This document shows positions 56,736 to 64,000 of a stretch of 64,000 bases of DNA, one piece after another. A program made the position numbers and the translations under genes. Source of the DNA: Psychrobacter sp. Cmf 22.2 (GTDB taxonomy: Bacteria > Pseudomonadota > Gammaproteobacteria > Pseudomonadales > Moraxellaceae). The stretch covers positions 124,001-188,000 of the forward strand of contig NZ_MRYA01000003.1 of the NCBI RefSeq assembly GCF_001921745.1. Reading direction: 5' to 3'. Positions within the stretch are counted from its first letter, which is position 1. The number at the start of each line of letters is the position of its first letter. The notes under the pieces are model-generated. The model was not told the origin of the DNA, did no database searches, and saw only the letters and a list, made by a program, of their open reading frames with translations.

Positions 56736-57260
56736 TTACTGAGTCGTCGTTTGTGCAGCTTCTAGCTGGGCGATTTGTTGTTCAAGCAATTTAATTTGCT
56801 CAGCTTTCATGTCGGTTAATTTTTTATTCATTTGTACTTGTTCAACTGCCAGTTTTTCTTGTTCTATTAAGCGTTGACGTTCATCTTCTAAGCGATCAAC
56901 CTCTTCTTTGGCTAAAGTATCAGTTTCTGGTAACTTGGCATTCAATATAACTTCAGAATCAGTTACTTGCGTCTCAATTGACTCAGTATTTTCAGTGGGT
57001 GAAGATGGATTATTAGTTTTAACAACACCTGCTGCTTCTGATGAATTGCTATCTACGTTTTTTGATAACGTATCAACTTGAGAAGGCACAGTTTTTGTTG
57101 TTGTCTCTTTTATGGGAGTCGGCGTTGTTGATAGGGGGCGTGCCCATACAAAATAAGCGATAACAACAGCTAGCGATAATAAGGCCATCATTATGAGTTT
57201 TTTTGAACGAGTGCTAGTTGCTGTTTTAGATAAAGTAGGTGAAGGTTGTTTAGAAGTCAT
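56736..57260 (-). CDS. Membrane-anchored coiled-coil protein of unknown function
   Basis: I recognise no family. The 174 residues have a basic N-terminus, one membrane helix (about 22-40, KLIMMALLSLAVVIAYFVWA), a Thr/Ser/Pro/Asn-rich linker (about 45-110) and a C-terminal coiled coil (about 115-170) rich in Glu, Gln and Lys. It is probably a single-pass inner-membrane protein with its coil in the periplasm. It lies between the yheV and macro-like genes on the same strand. Confidence 0.7.
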   Translation of the reverse strand: MTSKQPSPTLSKTATSTRSKKLIMMALLSLAVVIAYFVWARPLSTTPTPIKETTTKTVPSQVDTLSKNVDSNSSEAAGVVKTNNPSSPTENTESIETQVTDSEVILNAKLPETDTLAKEEVDRLEDERQRLIEQEKLAVEQVQMNKKLTDMKAEQIKLLEQQIAQLEAAQTTTQ

Positions 57261-57417
57261 ACCAGGGCCAGTTTGTATCGAGGGCAGTTTTTTATACTAT
57301 AGCAAACTAAAAAACAAAAGCCTATCAATAGATAGGCTAATGGTAAGTACAACTGTCATGTATAGGTCTAAATCTTTAGCGAATTTACGAGCGTAAATAA
57401 GTCTTAAGACGCTAAGT

Positions 57418-57675
57418 TTAATTTTTAAACTTAACTGTACCGCTAGTCCCCGTGATTGTTGCATCACGGATCAGCTGATCCTCAAGATGGTTTTTTGCGC
57501 TGATTTCATCGGAGTCAGGACGATGCTCACTATGACCGCATTGAGTACATTCGATATACTCATCAGGCACAGGTGTCACAATGTTGACTTGTACAATCGC
57601 GTCTAATGCCTGACACTTGGGGCAACGTACTCCTGCTAAAAATTGTCTTTTTGGCCGGTTTGATTGATAGCGCAT
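57418..57675 (-). CDS. yheV: YheV family zinc-ribbon protein
   Basis: An 85-residue protein with a four-cysteine zinc ribbon: GVRCPKCQALDAI and IECTQCGHSE. The N-terminus RPKRQFLAGVRCPKC is typical of YheV; function is unknown. Its start overlaps the prlC stop by one base (TGATG), and the prlC-yheV pairing is also seen in E. coli, so the two are translationally coupled. Start: GAGGTGAGCTG before the ATG. Confidence 0.9.
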   Translation of the reverse strand: MRYQSNRPKRQFLAGVRCPKCQALDAIVQVNIVTPVPDEYIECTQCGHSEHRPDSDEISAKNHLEDQLIRDATITGTSGTVKFKN

Positions 57676-59852
57676 CAGCTCACCTCGCGTGTAGTTTGGG
57701 CATTTGCCGCCGTATTGGCAACGGTGTCATCAAAGCCGCTATGACGTAGTAAAGCATCAATACTGGCACTGCGGCCACGGAAATTCTCGAAGTTGGTTTT
57801 TGCTGGTAAGCTACCGCCAACAGATAAGATGGTCTCACGAAACGCCTTACCGGTGATTGGATTAAAGATACCGTCTTCTTCAAACTTACTAAACGCATCG
57901 GCAGACAATAGCTCAGCCCATTTGTAAGAGTAATAACCTGCTGCATAACCGCCAGCAAAGATATGACTAAAACCATTGGCAAAGCGGTTATAGTCAGGGG
58001 TTCCCATAATAGCGATGTCATCGCGCACTGCCTGTAGGGTCGCTAAAATACCTGCATAATCAAGCGCTGGCGTATGCGCATGAATCAATAAATCAAACAA
58101 TGCAAATTCAATTTGACGCAATGTCTGCATACCACTTTGGAAGTTTTTGGCGGCCAACAACGCATCAAGCTTATCTTTTGGCAGTGGCTCACCTGTCTCG
58201 ACATGACTGCTAATAAGTGCAATGCCATCGCTCTCCCAAGCCCAATTTTCCATAAACTGGCTAGGCAGCTCGACCGCATCCCACTCAACCCCGTTTACGC
58301 CTGCGACATCACCAACCGTTACTTGCGTCAATAAATGATGTAGACCATGACCAAACTCATGGAATAAGGTTAATACTTCATCATGAGTGAGCAAACTTGG
58401 TTGACCATCTAGCGCTGGGGTAAAGTTACCAACCATAAAGCAGACTGGTAACTGCTGATATGCTTGCTCCTTGTTGCTGTAACGTGATTGAAAACCACTC
58501 ATCCACGCTCCACCGCGCTTACCACTACGGGCAAACAAATCAAAGTAAAAACCGCCAAGTAAGTTGTCATCAGCATCAAATAGTTGATAAAAGCGCACAT
58601 CTTCATGCCAGCGCGATATCGACTCGCTGTGTTCTTGCACGGTGATACCGTATAAACGTTCTACGATAGCAAAGAGGCCGTCAATAACTTTCGGTAAGGG
58701 GAAGTACGGACGAATCTCTTCTTGCGATAAGCTAAATTTATTTTGTTTTACCTTTTCAGCAATATAAGCGCTGTCCCATGGCTGTAGCTCAGTGATGTTA
58801 TAATCACGGGCACATTCTTGTAACTGGGCTAAATCTTGCTTAGCTGTGGGGGTGGCTTTGGTCGCCAAATTCCGTAAAAAGGTCTCAACTTCGGCGACAC
58901 TGTCGGCCATTTTAGTCGAAAGCGAGATTTCAGCGTAGTTCTCAAAGCCTAATAGCTGAGCCTTTTGTTCACGCAGTTGTAGAATTTGACTCATGATGTC
59001 AGCGTTATTTAGCGACTCGCCTTTGGCATTGGTATGCTGATCAAACTCCGAAGCACGGGTGACATAAGCGCGGTATAGCGTCTCACGCAGTTTGCGGTCG
59101 TCGGCATGGGTCGTGACAGCCAAATACACAGGTATGTTCAAAGTTGCTACATAGTACGGTGTCGGTAGCGCATCAATCTCAGCCTGCGTACGCGTACCAT
59201 TAGCAAGTTCGCGAGATTTGTATTGCTCGCCAGCATCTGCCAATAGCGCCAAGCCACTTGTCGTTAAGCCTGCTAATTGCTCTTGTTGTAATGGCAACAC
59301 AAAGGCTTGGGTGGCATCCAAAATATGATCAGAAAAAGTCGCAGACAGTGTTGAGAGTGTACTTTGAATATCAGCAAACTTCTCTTGCTTATCTTTTGGC
59401 AATGCCACACCTGATAACTCAAAGCTTTGCAGGGCAAGTTCAATAGCGCGCGCACGAGCAGGCTCAAGCGTTGCAAAGAATTCTTTATCGTCAGCGATCG
59501 CCTGATAACGATTAAATAATGGTTGATGCTGACCGACGCGAGTACCATAAGCTGAGAGTTTAGGTAATAACTCATGATGAACGTGACGAATCTCGTCGTT
59601 GCTCATTACACTATTGAGATGTGACAAAACACCCCAGCTGCGATCCAACGCTAAATTGATATGATCAAACATGATGATATCGCTCAATGCTTGCTTAGCA
59701 TTTATAGTGTTAGATTCTTTATCTGCTGATGCTGCAACTTTATCTAAAAAGTCATTACCTTGTTTAATTGCATCCGTTACTTTTATCTGTAAGTCAATAG
59801 GGTCGGTTGCATCAAAGTCAATAAGATGTAGATTTGGGTCGATCGTAGTCAT
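57675..59852 (-). CDS. prlC: Oligopeptidase A
   Basis: M3 family zinc metallopeptidase of the cytoplasm that degrades peptides, including cleaved signal peptides. The zinc site is LTLFHEFGHGLHHLL (HExxH), with the third ligand in GVNGVEWDAVELPSQFMENW. About 725 residues, slightly longer than E. coli PrlC (680). I chose the ATG at 59852 (MTTIDPNLHLIDF) with TTGGA upstream; the frame is open to a TTG at 59870. Translationally coupled to yheV. Confidence 0.94.
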   Translation of the reverse strand: MTTIDPNLHLIDFDATDPIDLQIKVTDAIKQGNDFLDKVAASADKESNTINAKQALSDIIMFDHINLALDRSWGVLSHLNSVMSNDEIRHVHHELLPKLSAYGTRVGQHQPLFNRYQAIADDKEFFATLEPARARAIELALQSFELSGVALPKDKQEKFADIQSTLSTLSATFSDHILDATQAFVLPLQQEQLAGLTTSGLALLADAGEQYKSRELANGTRTQAEIDALPTPYYVATLNIPVYLAVTTHADDRKLRETLYRAYVTRASEFDQHTNAKGESLNNADIMSQILQLREQKAQLLGFENYAEISLSTKMADSVAEVETFLRNLATKATPTAKQDLAQLQECARDYNITELQPWDSAYIAEKVKQNKFSLSQEEIRPYFPLPKVIDGLFAIVERLYGITVQEHSESISRWHEDVRFYQLFDADDNLLGGFYFDLFARSGKRGGAWMSGFQSRYSNKEQAYQQLPVCFMVGNFTPALDGQPSLLTHDEVLTLFHEFGHGLHHLLTQVTVGDVAGVNGVEWDAVELPSQFMENWAWESDGIALISSHVETGEPLPKDKLDALLAAKNFQSGMQTLRQIEFALFDLLIHAHTPALDYAGILATLQAVRDDIAIMGTPDYNRFANGFSHIFAGGYAAGYYSYKWAELLSADAFSKFEEDGIFNPITGKAFRETILSVGGSLPAKTNFENFRGRSASIDALLRHSGFDDTVANTAANAQTTREVS

Positions 59853-60402
59853 AGAAGTATCCAACGACAATAAAGGTCAAGTTAGTAAAACACACGTGTT
59901 ATTTTTTAATAGCTTGGGTTTTACTCGCATATTTAATGGAGTAAATAAAAGAATGAAAGGTCACTTTAATGATGGGTCTGTTTTGTTCAGAATACAAGCT
60001 TACCGTGATGGACGATAAGTAAATAGTCTATATTGATTATTCTATATTGGGTTTATAGTGAGTATCGGCAGTTGTAATAATAAATCTTTCTTACTTATGC
60101 TTACAAAGCGCTATCATTTGCTTGCAAACTAACCCTATAGCTCGCTAGATTAACTTGGTAGCATCATAGTTGTTCCAACATAAAACTGCGGCTTCATCTG
60201 ATGGTTATTATATATGTCATGTGCAGAACATGATGTTAAATCAGGTTTTGCATACTAATAACTATAAAAAAGACAATCGATGCCAGATGAGCGTAATAAG
60301 CTGATTATCTAAACTAGACTACATACATCAAGTAAAGCCATTAAGTCTGTATGAGTATTTTATGAGTTGGAATCCATAACAACAACATAAGGAAAAGTAT
60401 TT
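59853..60402. other. Divergent intergenic region between prlC and the Balon homologue
   Basis: About 550 bp, AT-rich; it must hold both promoters. I saw no consensus sigma-70 promoter, terminator or structured leader, although a long leader for the hibernation-factor gene is possible. Confidence 0.45.
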
Positions 60403-61515
60403 ATGAAAGCGACCCTCAAGAGTTTACGTGAAACAAAAGCTGATCCTGCAGTAAGTATATTTGTAAAAACACACCGTGAGCATCCGGGAAATGAACAAGA
60501 TCCTATTGCACTAAAGAACCAATTAAAAGTAGTCGAAGAGCGCTTGACCAATGAGTATGATAAGCAGACAGCGTCTACTATTTTAGAAAATATTCATGCT
60601 AAAACAGATGATCTCAACCATAACTATAACCTTGATACGTTAGCAATTTTTGCTAGCACTGACGATGTACAAATCATTCGTATGCCACTTGATACCAAAG
60701 AGCGCGTCGTAATATCTGATCGTTTTGCAACTCGTGATCTTGTCCGTGATATGGCAAGTGCTGTACATTATTATACGGTGGTCCTCACACGTGACGTGGC
60801 GCGTTTGATCGAAGCGTCTAATGATCGCGTTGTCAGAGAATTTGACAATGATTCTGATAGCCAGAACAATATGGAAAACATCCCATTTCCTATAGAAAAC
60901 AATGGTTTATATACCACAGGTGATGCAGGGTCTGATCGTTCAGCAAACAAAGAAGATAACTATCTAAAAGAGTTTTTTAACCAAGTTGATAAAAGTGTAC
61001 AAGAGCTATGGGGCGAGCACAAAATGCCACTGGTTGTGGTCGGTGATGCACGCAATATCAGCTATTATAACGACGTCTGTGATCGCCCAGACAATATCAT
61101 TGCTAAAGTCTCGAACGTTACCAATCTAGAAGATGGCAGCGCTCAACATATTATCGATGGTGTCCAAGAGGCAGTAGAGAGCTATCGTACATCGTTACAC
61201 GAAGCCGCACTTGGCGAGATTGATAAAGCGCGCGGTGCAGAGATGTTACGTACCGATTTGCAAGAAGTTTATCGTAGTGCCTTCCAAGGAGCAGGCGAGA
61301 CGCTTTATGTACGCCGTGGCTATATGCAATCAGCTAAGATTGATGAAAAAGCTCAAACACTTATGCTGGCAGACAACGCTGCTGCAAACGATGTAACGGA
61401 TGATGCTGTTGGTGAGATTATAGAACATGTCATGCATAATGGTGGTGAAGTGGTGTTTATGCCACAAGACATTATGAGCGAAGACCAGCCAATTGCTTTG
61501 GTTACGCGCTACTGA
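60403..61515 (+). CDS. balon: Balon-type ribosome hibernation factor (bacterial aeRF1-like, baeRF3 family)
   Basis: A 370-residue protein of the bacterial archaeo-eukaryotic release-factor-like group. The N-terminal domain (1-130) carries ADPAVSIFVKTHREHPGNEQ; the central domain (about 130-265) has YYTVVLTRDVARLIEAS and MPLVVVGDARNISYY; the C-terminal domain (about 270-370) ends NGGEVVFMPQDIMSEDQPIA. The GGQ motif of release factors is absent. Balon of Psychrobacter urativorans binds the A site of idle ribosomes with EF-Tu in cold or stress; that role is inferred here by family. Strong ribosome binding site (AAGGAAAAG). Monocistronic. Confidence 0.85.
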   Translation: MKATLKSLRETKADPAVSIFVKTHREHPGNEQDPIALKNQLKVVEERLTNEYDKQTASTILENIHAKTDDLNHNYNLDTLAIFASTDDVQIIRMPLDTKERVVISDRFATRDLVRDMASAVHYYTVVLTRDVARLIEASNDRVVREFDNDSDSQNNMENIPFPIENNGLYTTGDAGSDRSANKEDNYLKEFFNQVDKSVQELWGEHKMPLVVVGDARNISYYNDVCDRPDNIIAKVSNVTNLEDGSAQHIIDGVQEAVESYRTSLHEAALGEIDKARGAEMLRTDLQEVYRSAFQGAGETLYVRRGYMQSAKIDEKAQTLMLADNAAANDVTDDAVGEIIEHVMHNGGEVVFMPQDIMSEDQPIALVTRY

Positions 61516-61558
61516 TTATCCAATCAGTTAACTGAATAATGATGGTTTATCGCTAACA

Positions 61559-61592
61559 AGAGCATTGGTTCGATAAGGGCCAATGCTTTTTT
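61559..61592 (+). terminator. Terminator of the Balon homologue gene
   Basis: AGCATTGG / CCAATGCT perfect stem with T-run, 45 bp past the stop codon. Confidence 0.88.
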
Positions 61593-61745
61593 CTGTTTCA
61601 AACATCTAGGTGTATTGGTCATTCACAAACCACTTCTAGCAGTTAAATGCTCAATACGATCTAATGCAATAACGATAAAGCTAAAATTATCATTAATGTT
61701 GTTATAGTATGGATAACGCCTATAATTGTTTATAACACTTATGCT

Positions 61746-62519
61746 ATGAATACTAAATCTATGATGAATAAAAACTCTTTTGTTGTGACCAGCTATAATA
61801 TCCATAAAGGTATGTCGCCACTTAATCGCCGAGTAAAAATGCAAGGAATTGCTCAAGCTCTTGAAGAGGTAGGGTCTGATGTCCTATGTTTACAAGAGGT
61901 GCAAGGTCAACACTTGAGGCGCAACATGCACTATAACGAATACCCTGATCAATCTCAGCATGAATGGTTTGGTGAGTATTTGCAGCTGCAAAATAGCTAT
62001 GGCAAAAACTCAGAATACGAAAACGGTCATCATGGAAATGCGGTATTGAGTCGATTCCCATTAGATCCCAAGCACAATGTCAATATCACTGTGAATAAGC
62101 TAGAGCAACGCGGTGTGTTGCACTGTGAAGTACAGCCAACTGGCTGGAGGAAGCCAGTAGTGGTGTTATGTGCTCATCTTAATTTATTTGAGCGCGACCG
62201 TATCAAACAATATCAGGCAATTAGTGACTATGTACGCAATGAGATTGCCTCAGATCAACCGCTAATTTTGGCAGGCGACTTTAATGACTGGAAAAAACTG
62301 TCTTGTGATACATTAGCCAGTGACCTTGGAATGACTGAGACCTTTAGGCACTGTCATGGTAAGCTGTTACCGACCTTCCCAGCAAAGCTGCCGGTACTCA
62401 GCTTAGATCGTATTTATGTTCGCAATCTTTCTATAAAAAGTGCTTGGGTACATAATGGCAAACCATGGTCTAAGCTCTCAGATCATTTACCTATCAGTGC
62501 TGAACTCGCTCTGCTATAG
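61746..62519 (+). CDS. Endonuclease/exonuclease/phosphatase family protein
   Basis: A 257-residue EEP-fold hydrolase. Motifs of the DNase I-like superfamily are seen in order: SYNIHKGM, VLCLQEVQG (metal-binding Glu), NAVLSRFP, LCAHLNL, LAGDFNDW (catalytic Asp/Asn) and SDHLPISAEL (catalytic Asp-His). Relatives cleave DNA, RNA or phosphate esters of lipids; the substrate is unknown. No signal peptide. Start uncertain: ATGs at 61746 and 61761/61764, none with a clear ribosome binding site. Confidence 0.88.
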   Translation: MNTKSMMNKNSFVVTSYNIHKGMSPLNRRVKMQGIAQALEEVGSDVLCLQEVQGQHLRRNMHYNEYPDQSQHEWFGEYLQLQNSYGKNSEYENGHHGNAVLSRFPLDPKHNVNITVNKLEQRGVLHCEVQPTGWRKPVVVLCAHLNLFERDRIKQYQAISDYVRNEIASDQPLILAGDFNDWKKLSCDTLASDLGMTETFRHCHGKLLPTFPAKLPVLSLDRIYVRNLSIKSAWVHNGKPWSKLSDHLPISAELALL

Positions 62520-62589
62520 TGTGGGTTTTCAATCTATATACTAATGAGACAAACAACCATAACTACATAAAATATAAGGATATATAATT

Positions 62590-63594
62590 ATGTCTACCAT
62601 TTCTAATAATCCCTTACCAACGACTCAACATGCCGTTCTTATTCGTGAGTTTGGGGAGCCCGATGTCATGCACTATCAAGATGGTGTCGCTATCCCTGAC
62701 TTGAGCGATGACCAAGTTTTGGTAAAAGTAGCATATGCAGGTATCAATCCTGTCGATTATAAAACTCGCCAAGGTAAGGGTTGGGGTGCAGAAAACATAC
62801 GCAACAATAAGTTTGAGCACGGTAAACCTGCCATTTTGGGTTTTGATGTGGCTGGCGTTGTAGTTAAAAGTAATAACGAGCAATTCACAGTCGGTGAACA
62901 AGTTGCAGCTCTGACTTTTGATGGTGGCTGTTATGCTGAGTACGTTGCAGTTGATGCCAATCTACTTGCCAAAGTACCAGAGTCGGTAACGCTAGAGCAA
63001 GCAGGGGCATTGCCTTGTATCGGACAAACAGCGCTACAGTTTGTAGAGTTTGCTGATATTAAAAAAGGCGAGCATGTCGTCATCAATGCCCCAGCAGGCG
63101 GTGTTGGTCATCTACTTATTCAGTTACTGATGGAAAAGGTCAATCAAGATGACATCAAAGTCACTGTTATCTGCTCACCAGAAAAATATAGCAAGCTCGA
63201 TACTCTCGTAGATAAGAGCAAGCTTGCAGGCTGGATTGACTATACTAAAGAAGATGCATTTCCTGATCTACAAGCTGATGTGCTACTGGACTTAGTCGGT
63301 GATGATGCTGGCGTACGTGCGCTTGATGTGCTTAAATCTGGCGGACGCGTCAATGTATTACCTACTATTTGGGTTGACAAACTTCAAGAGGCGGGTAGCC
63401 AGGACAACCTAAATGTGGCAGGCTTTAAGGCTCAACGTAGTGGAGAGGTTATGAGTCAGGTCTTACATAAAGTAGGAGATGGAAAGTTGAAATTACAAAT
63501 TCAGCAGACTTATCCGCTATCTGAAGTTGTCGCTGCGCATCGTGAGCTACAAAAAGGTGATACCTTTGGCAAAATTGTTTTAAAAGTTAGCTAA
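62590..63594 (+). CDS. NADP-dependent oxidoreductase, zinc-free MDR (quinone oxidoreductase-like)
   Basis: A 334-residue medium-chain dehydrogenase/reductase. The GroES-like catalytic domain (YAGINPVDYKTRQGKG; PAILGFDVAGVV) lacks zinc-binding cysteines. The nucleotide-binding segment contains INAPAGGVGHLLIQL (AxxGGVG motif). It most resembles the YhdH/Qor-like enzymes that reduce quinones or enones with NADPH. Start: AAGGATATATAATT before the ATG. Its terminator lies inside the convergent alkB gene (63728-63764). Confidence 0.88.
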   Translation: MSTISNNPLPTTQHAVLIREFGEPDVMHYQDGVAIPDLSDDQVLVKVAYAGINPVDYKTRQGKGWGAENIRNNKFEHGKPAILGFDVAGVVVKSNNEQFTVGEQVAALTFDGGCYAEYVAVDANLLAKVPESVTLEQAGALPCIGQTALQFVEFADIKKGEHVVINAPAGGVGHLLIQLLMEKVNQDDIKVTVICSPEKYSKLDTLVDKSKLAGWIDYTKEDAFPDLQADVLLDLVGDDAGVRALDVLKSGGRVNVLPTIWVDKLQEAGSQDNLNVAGFKAQRSGEVMSQVLHKVGDGKLKLQIQQTYPLSEVVAAHRELQKGDTFGKIVLKVS

Positions 63595-63605
63595 ACTTGA
63601 TTTGA

Positions 63606-64000
63606 TTAACTAAATGCTATTTGCCGAAAGGTCAGGCTGATTCGTCCATCGGCAACGGTCTTAGACTTAGTAATGGTATGCTTCCAAAACGTTTGGGTAT
63701 CACCATGCATGACAATAAGCTGACCTGACTCAAGATAAAGTTCGACTTTATCTTGAGTTTTTTTGTGCTTTAAGACAAATTTGCGCGTGGCACCCAGTGA
63801 TAAAGACGCGATAACTGGCTGTACGCCGAGCTCCTTTTCATCGTCTGCATGATAGCCCATACCGTCAGCGCCTGAAGGGTAGTAGTTCAGTAAGCAGGAA
63901 TTGAAATCAACTTCGATTCCTATATCTGCTAACTGTTTTTCGATACGTTGTTTCACATGAAACACAGATTTTGACCATGGTACACTTTGGCGCCTATGTC
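63606..64000 (-). CDS. AlkB-type 2-oxoglutarate/Fe(II) dioxygenase, 5' end beyond the window
   Basis: The reading frame stays open to the right edge, so the start codon lies beyond 64000; a shorter GTG-initiated version (63965) would lack the upstream VPWSKS segment that fits the family. Visible motifs: LLNYYPSGADGMGYHADDE (HxD iron ligands), SLGATRKFVLKHK, MHGDTQTFWKHT (third iron ligand) and GRISLTFR (2-oxoglutarate-binding Arg). AlkB enzymes repair alkylated bases by oxidative demethylation. The gene carries a near-parS palindrome (63949-63964) and a terminator for its convergent neighbour. Confidence 0.88.
   Translation of the reverse strand, partial: HRRQSVPWSKSVFHVKQRIEKQLADIGIEVDFNSCLLNYYPSGADGMGYHADDEKELGVQPVIASLSLGATRKFVLKHKKTQDKVELYLESGQLIVMHGDTQTFWKHTITKSKTVADGRISLTFRQIAFS
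63728..63764 (+). terminator. Intrinsic terminator embedded in the alkB coding region
   Basis: Perfect 13-bp inverted repeat ACTCAAGATAAAG / CTTTATCTTGAGT with a 5-base loop (TTCGA), followed by seven T residues. On the plus strand this is a textbook terminator for the oxidoreductase gene ending at 63594. On the minus strand it encodes part of the AlkB protein and has no T-run after it. Confidence 0.88.
63949..63964. promoter_or_regulatory. parS: Near-parS palindrome (one mismatch)
   Basis: TGTTTCACATGAAACA differs from the parS consensus TGTTTCACGTGAAACA at one central position. It lies in the N-terminal half of alkB and encodes FHVKQ, a peptide also produced when perfect parS sites fall in this frame. 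Confidence 0.55.

Noticed and set aside
58113..58334. Plus-strand and alternative-frame ORFs within prlC, pilB, infB and recN
   Set aside because: They are shadows of long well-conserved genes.
60420..60435. TTTACGTGAAACA in the Balon gene, parS-like
   Set aside because: Only the right half matches; the left arm has several mismatches.

Overview
The window looks like a piece of a Psychrobacter (Moraxellaceae, Gammaproteobacteria) chromosome. The evidence is the moderately AT-rich composition with AT-rich spacers, the protein sequences, the Gammaproteobacteria-type order secG / tRNA-Leu / tRNA-fMet / rimP-nusA-infB-rbfA-truB / rpsO / pnp, and a Balon-type ribosome hibernation factor, which was first described in Psychrobacter. 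I could not run a search, so the genus is an inference. Nearly all of the window is ordinary core chromosome. I see no phage, insertion sequence or CRISPR array.

Layout. 1-7.7 kb (minus strand): edge fragment of a PLP decarboxylase, def, a small membrane stress protein, mpl (murein recycling), an NlpE-like lipoprotein, dsbB, gshA and erpA. 8.1-12.4 kb: a YheS-type ABC-F ATPase with a perfect parS sequence inside the gene, an RlpA-like secreted protein, and the cbpA-cbpM co-chaperone pair. 12.4-20.7 kb: sstT, holC-pepA, an isochorismatase-fold hydrolase, lptF-lptG and a small methyltransferase. 20.8-31.4 kb: a periplasmic penicillin-G-acylase homologue, a DUF3817 protein, xerD, a TusA-like protein, an unknown membrane protein, ruvX-yqgE, recN, ppnP, rlmB and coaE. 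31.5-35.6 kb: the type IV pilus core pilB-pilC-pilD. 35.8-49.7 kb: tpiA, secG, two tRNAs and the translation/transcription cluster rimP-nusA-infB-rbfA-truB, then a DJ-1/PfpI protein with two very small acidic ORFs, then rpsO and pnp.

49.7-52.1 kb is the only segment that looks acquired. An AT-rich cassette with one ATP-grasp gene sits between the real pnp 3' end plus terminator and a second, diverged copy of the pnp 3' end plus terminator. 52-60 kb: a divergent PACE efflux pump / LysR regulator pair, a glutaminase, a disordered acidic protein, a degenerate macro-domain protein, a membrane-anchored coiled-coil protein, and prlC-yheV. 60.4-64 kb: the Balon homologue, an EEP-family hydrolase, a zinc-free MDR oxidoreductase, and an AlkB-type dioxygenase cut by the window edge that carries a near-parS sequence.

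Themes. Translation and ribosome upkeep dominates: def, both tRNAs, rimP, nusA, infB, rbfA, truB, rpsO, pnp, rlmB, the YheS-like factor and Balon. Envelope biogenesis is represented by mpl, dsbB, lptFG, secG, pilBCD and the RlpA-like protein. The points most worth following up are the two parS-like sites, the duplicated pnp 3' end around the ATP-grasp cassette, the macro pseudo-domain protein, the acylase with a changed pocket residue, the paired small ORFs with a hairpin between them, and a strong intrinsic terminator placed inside the convergent alkB gene.
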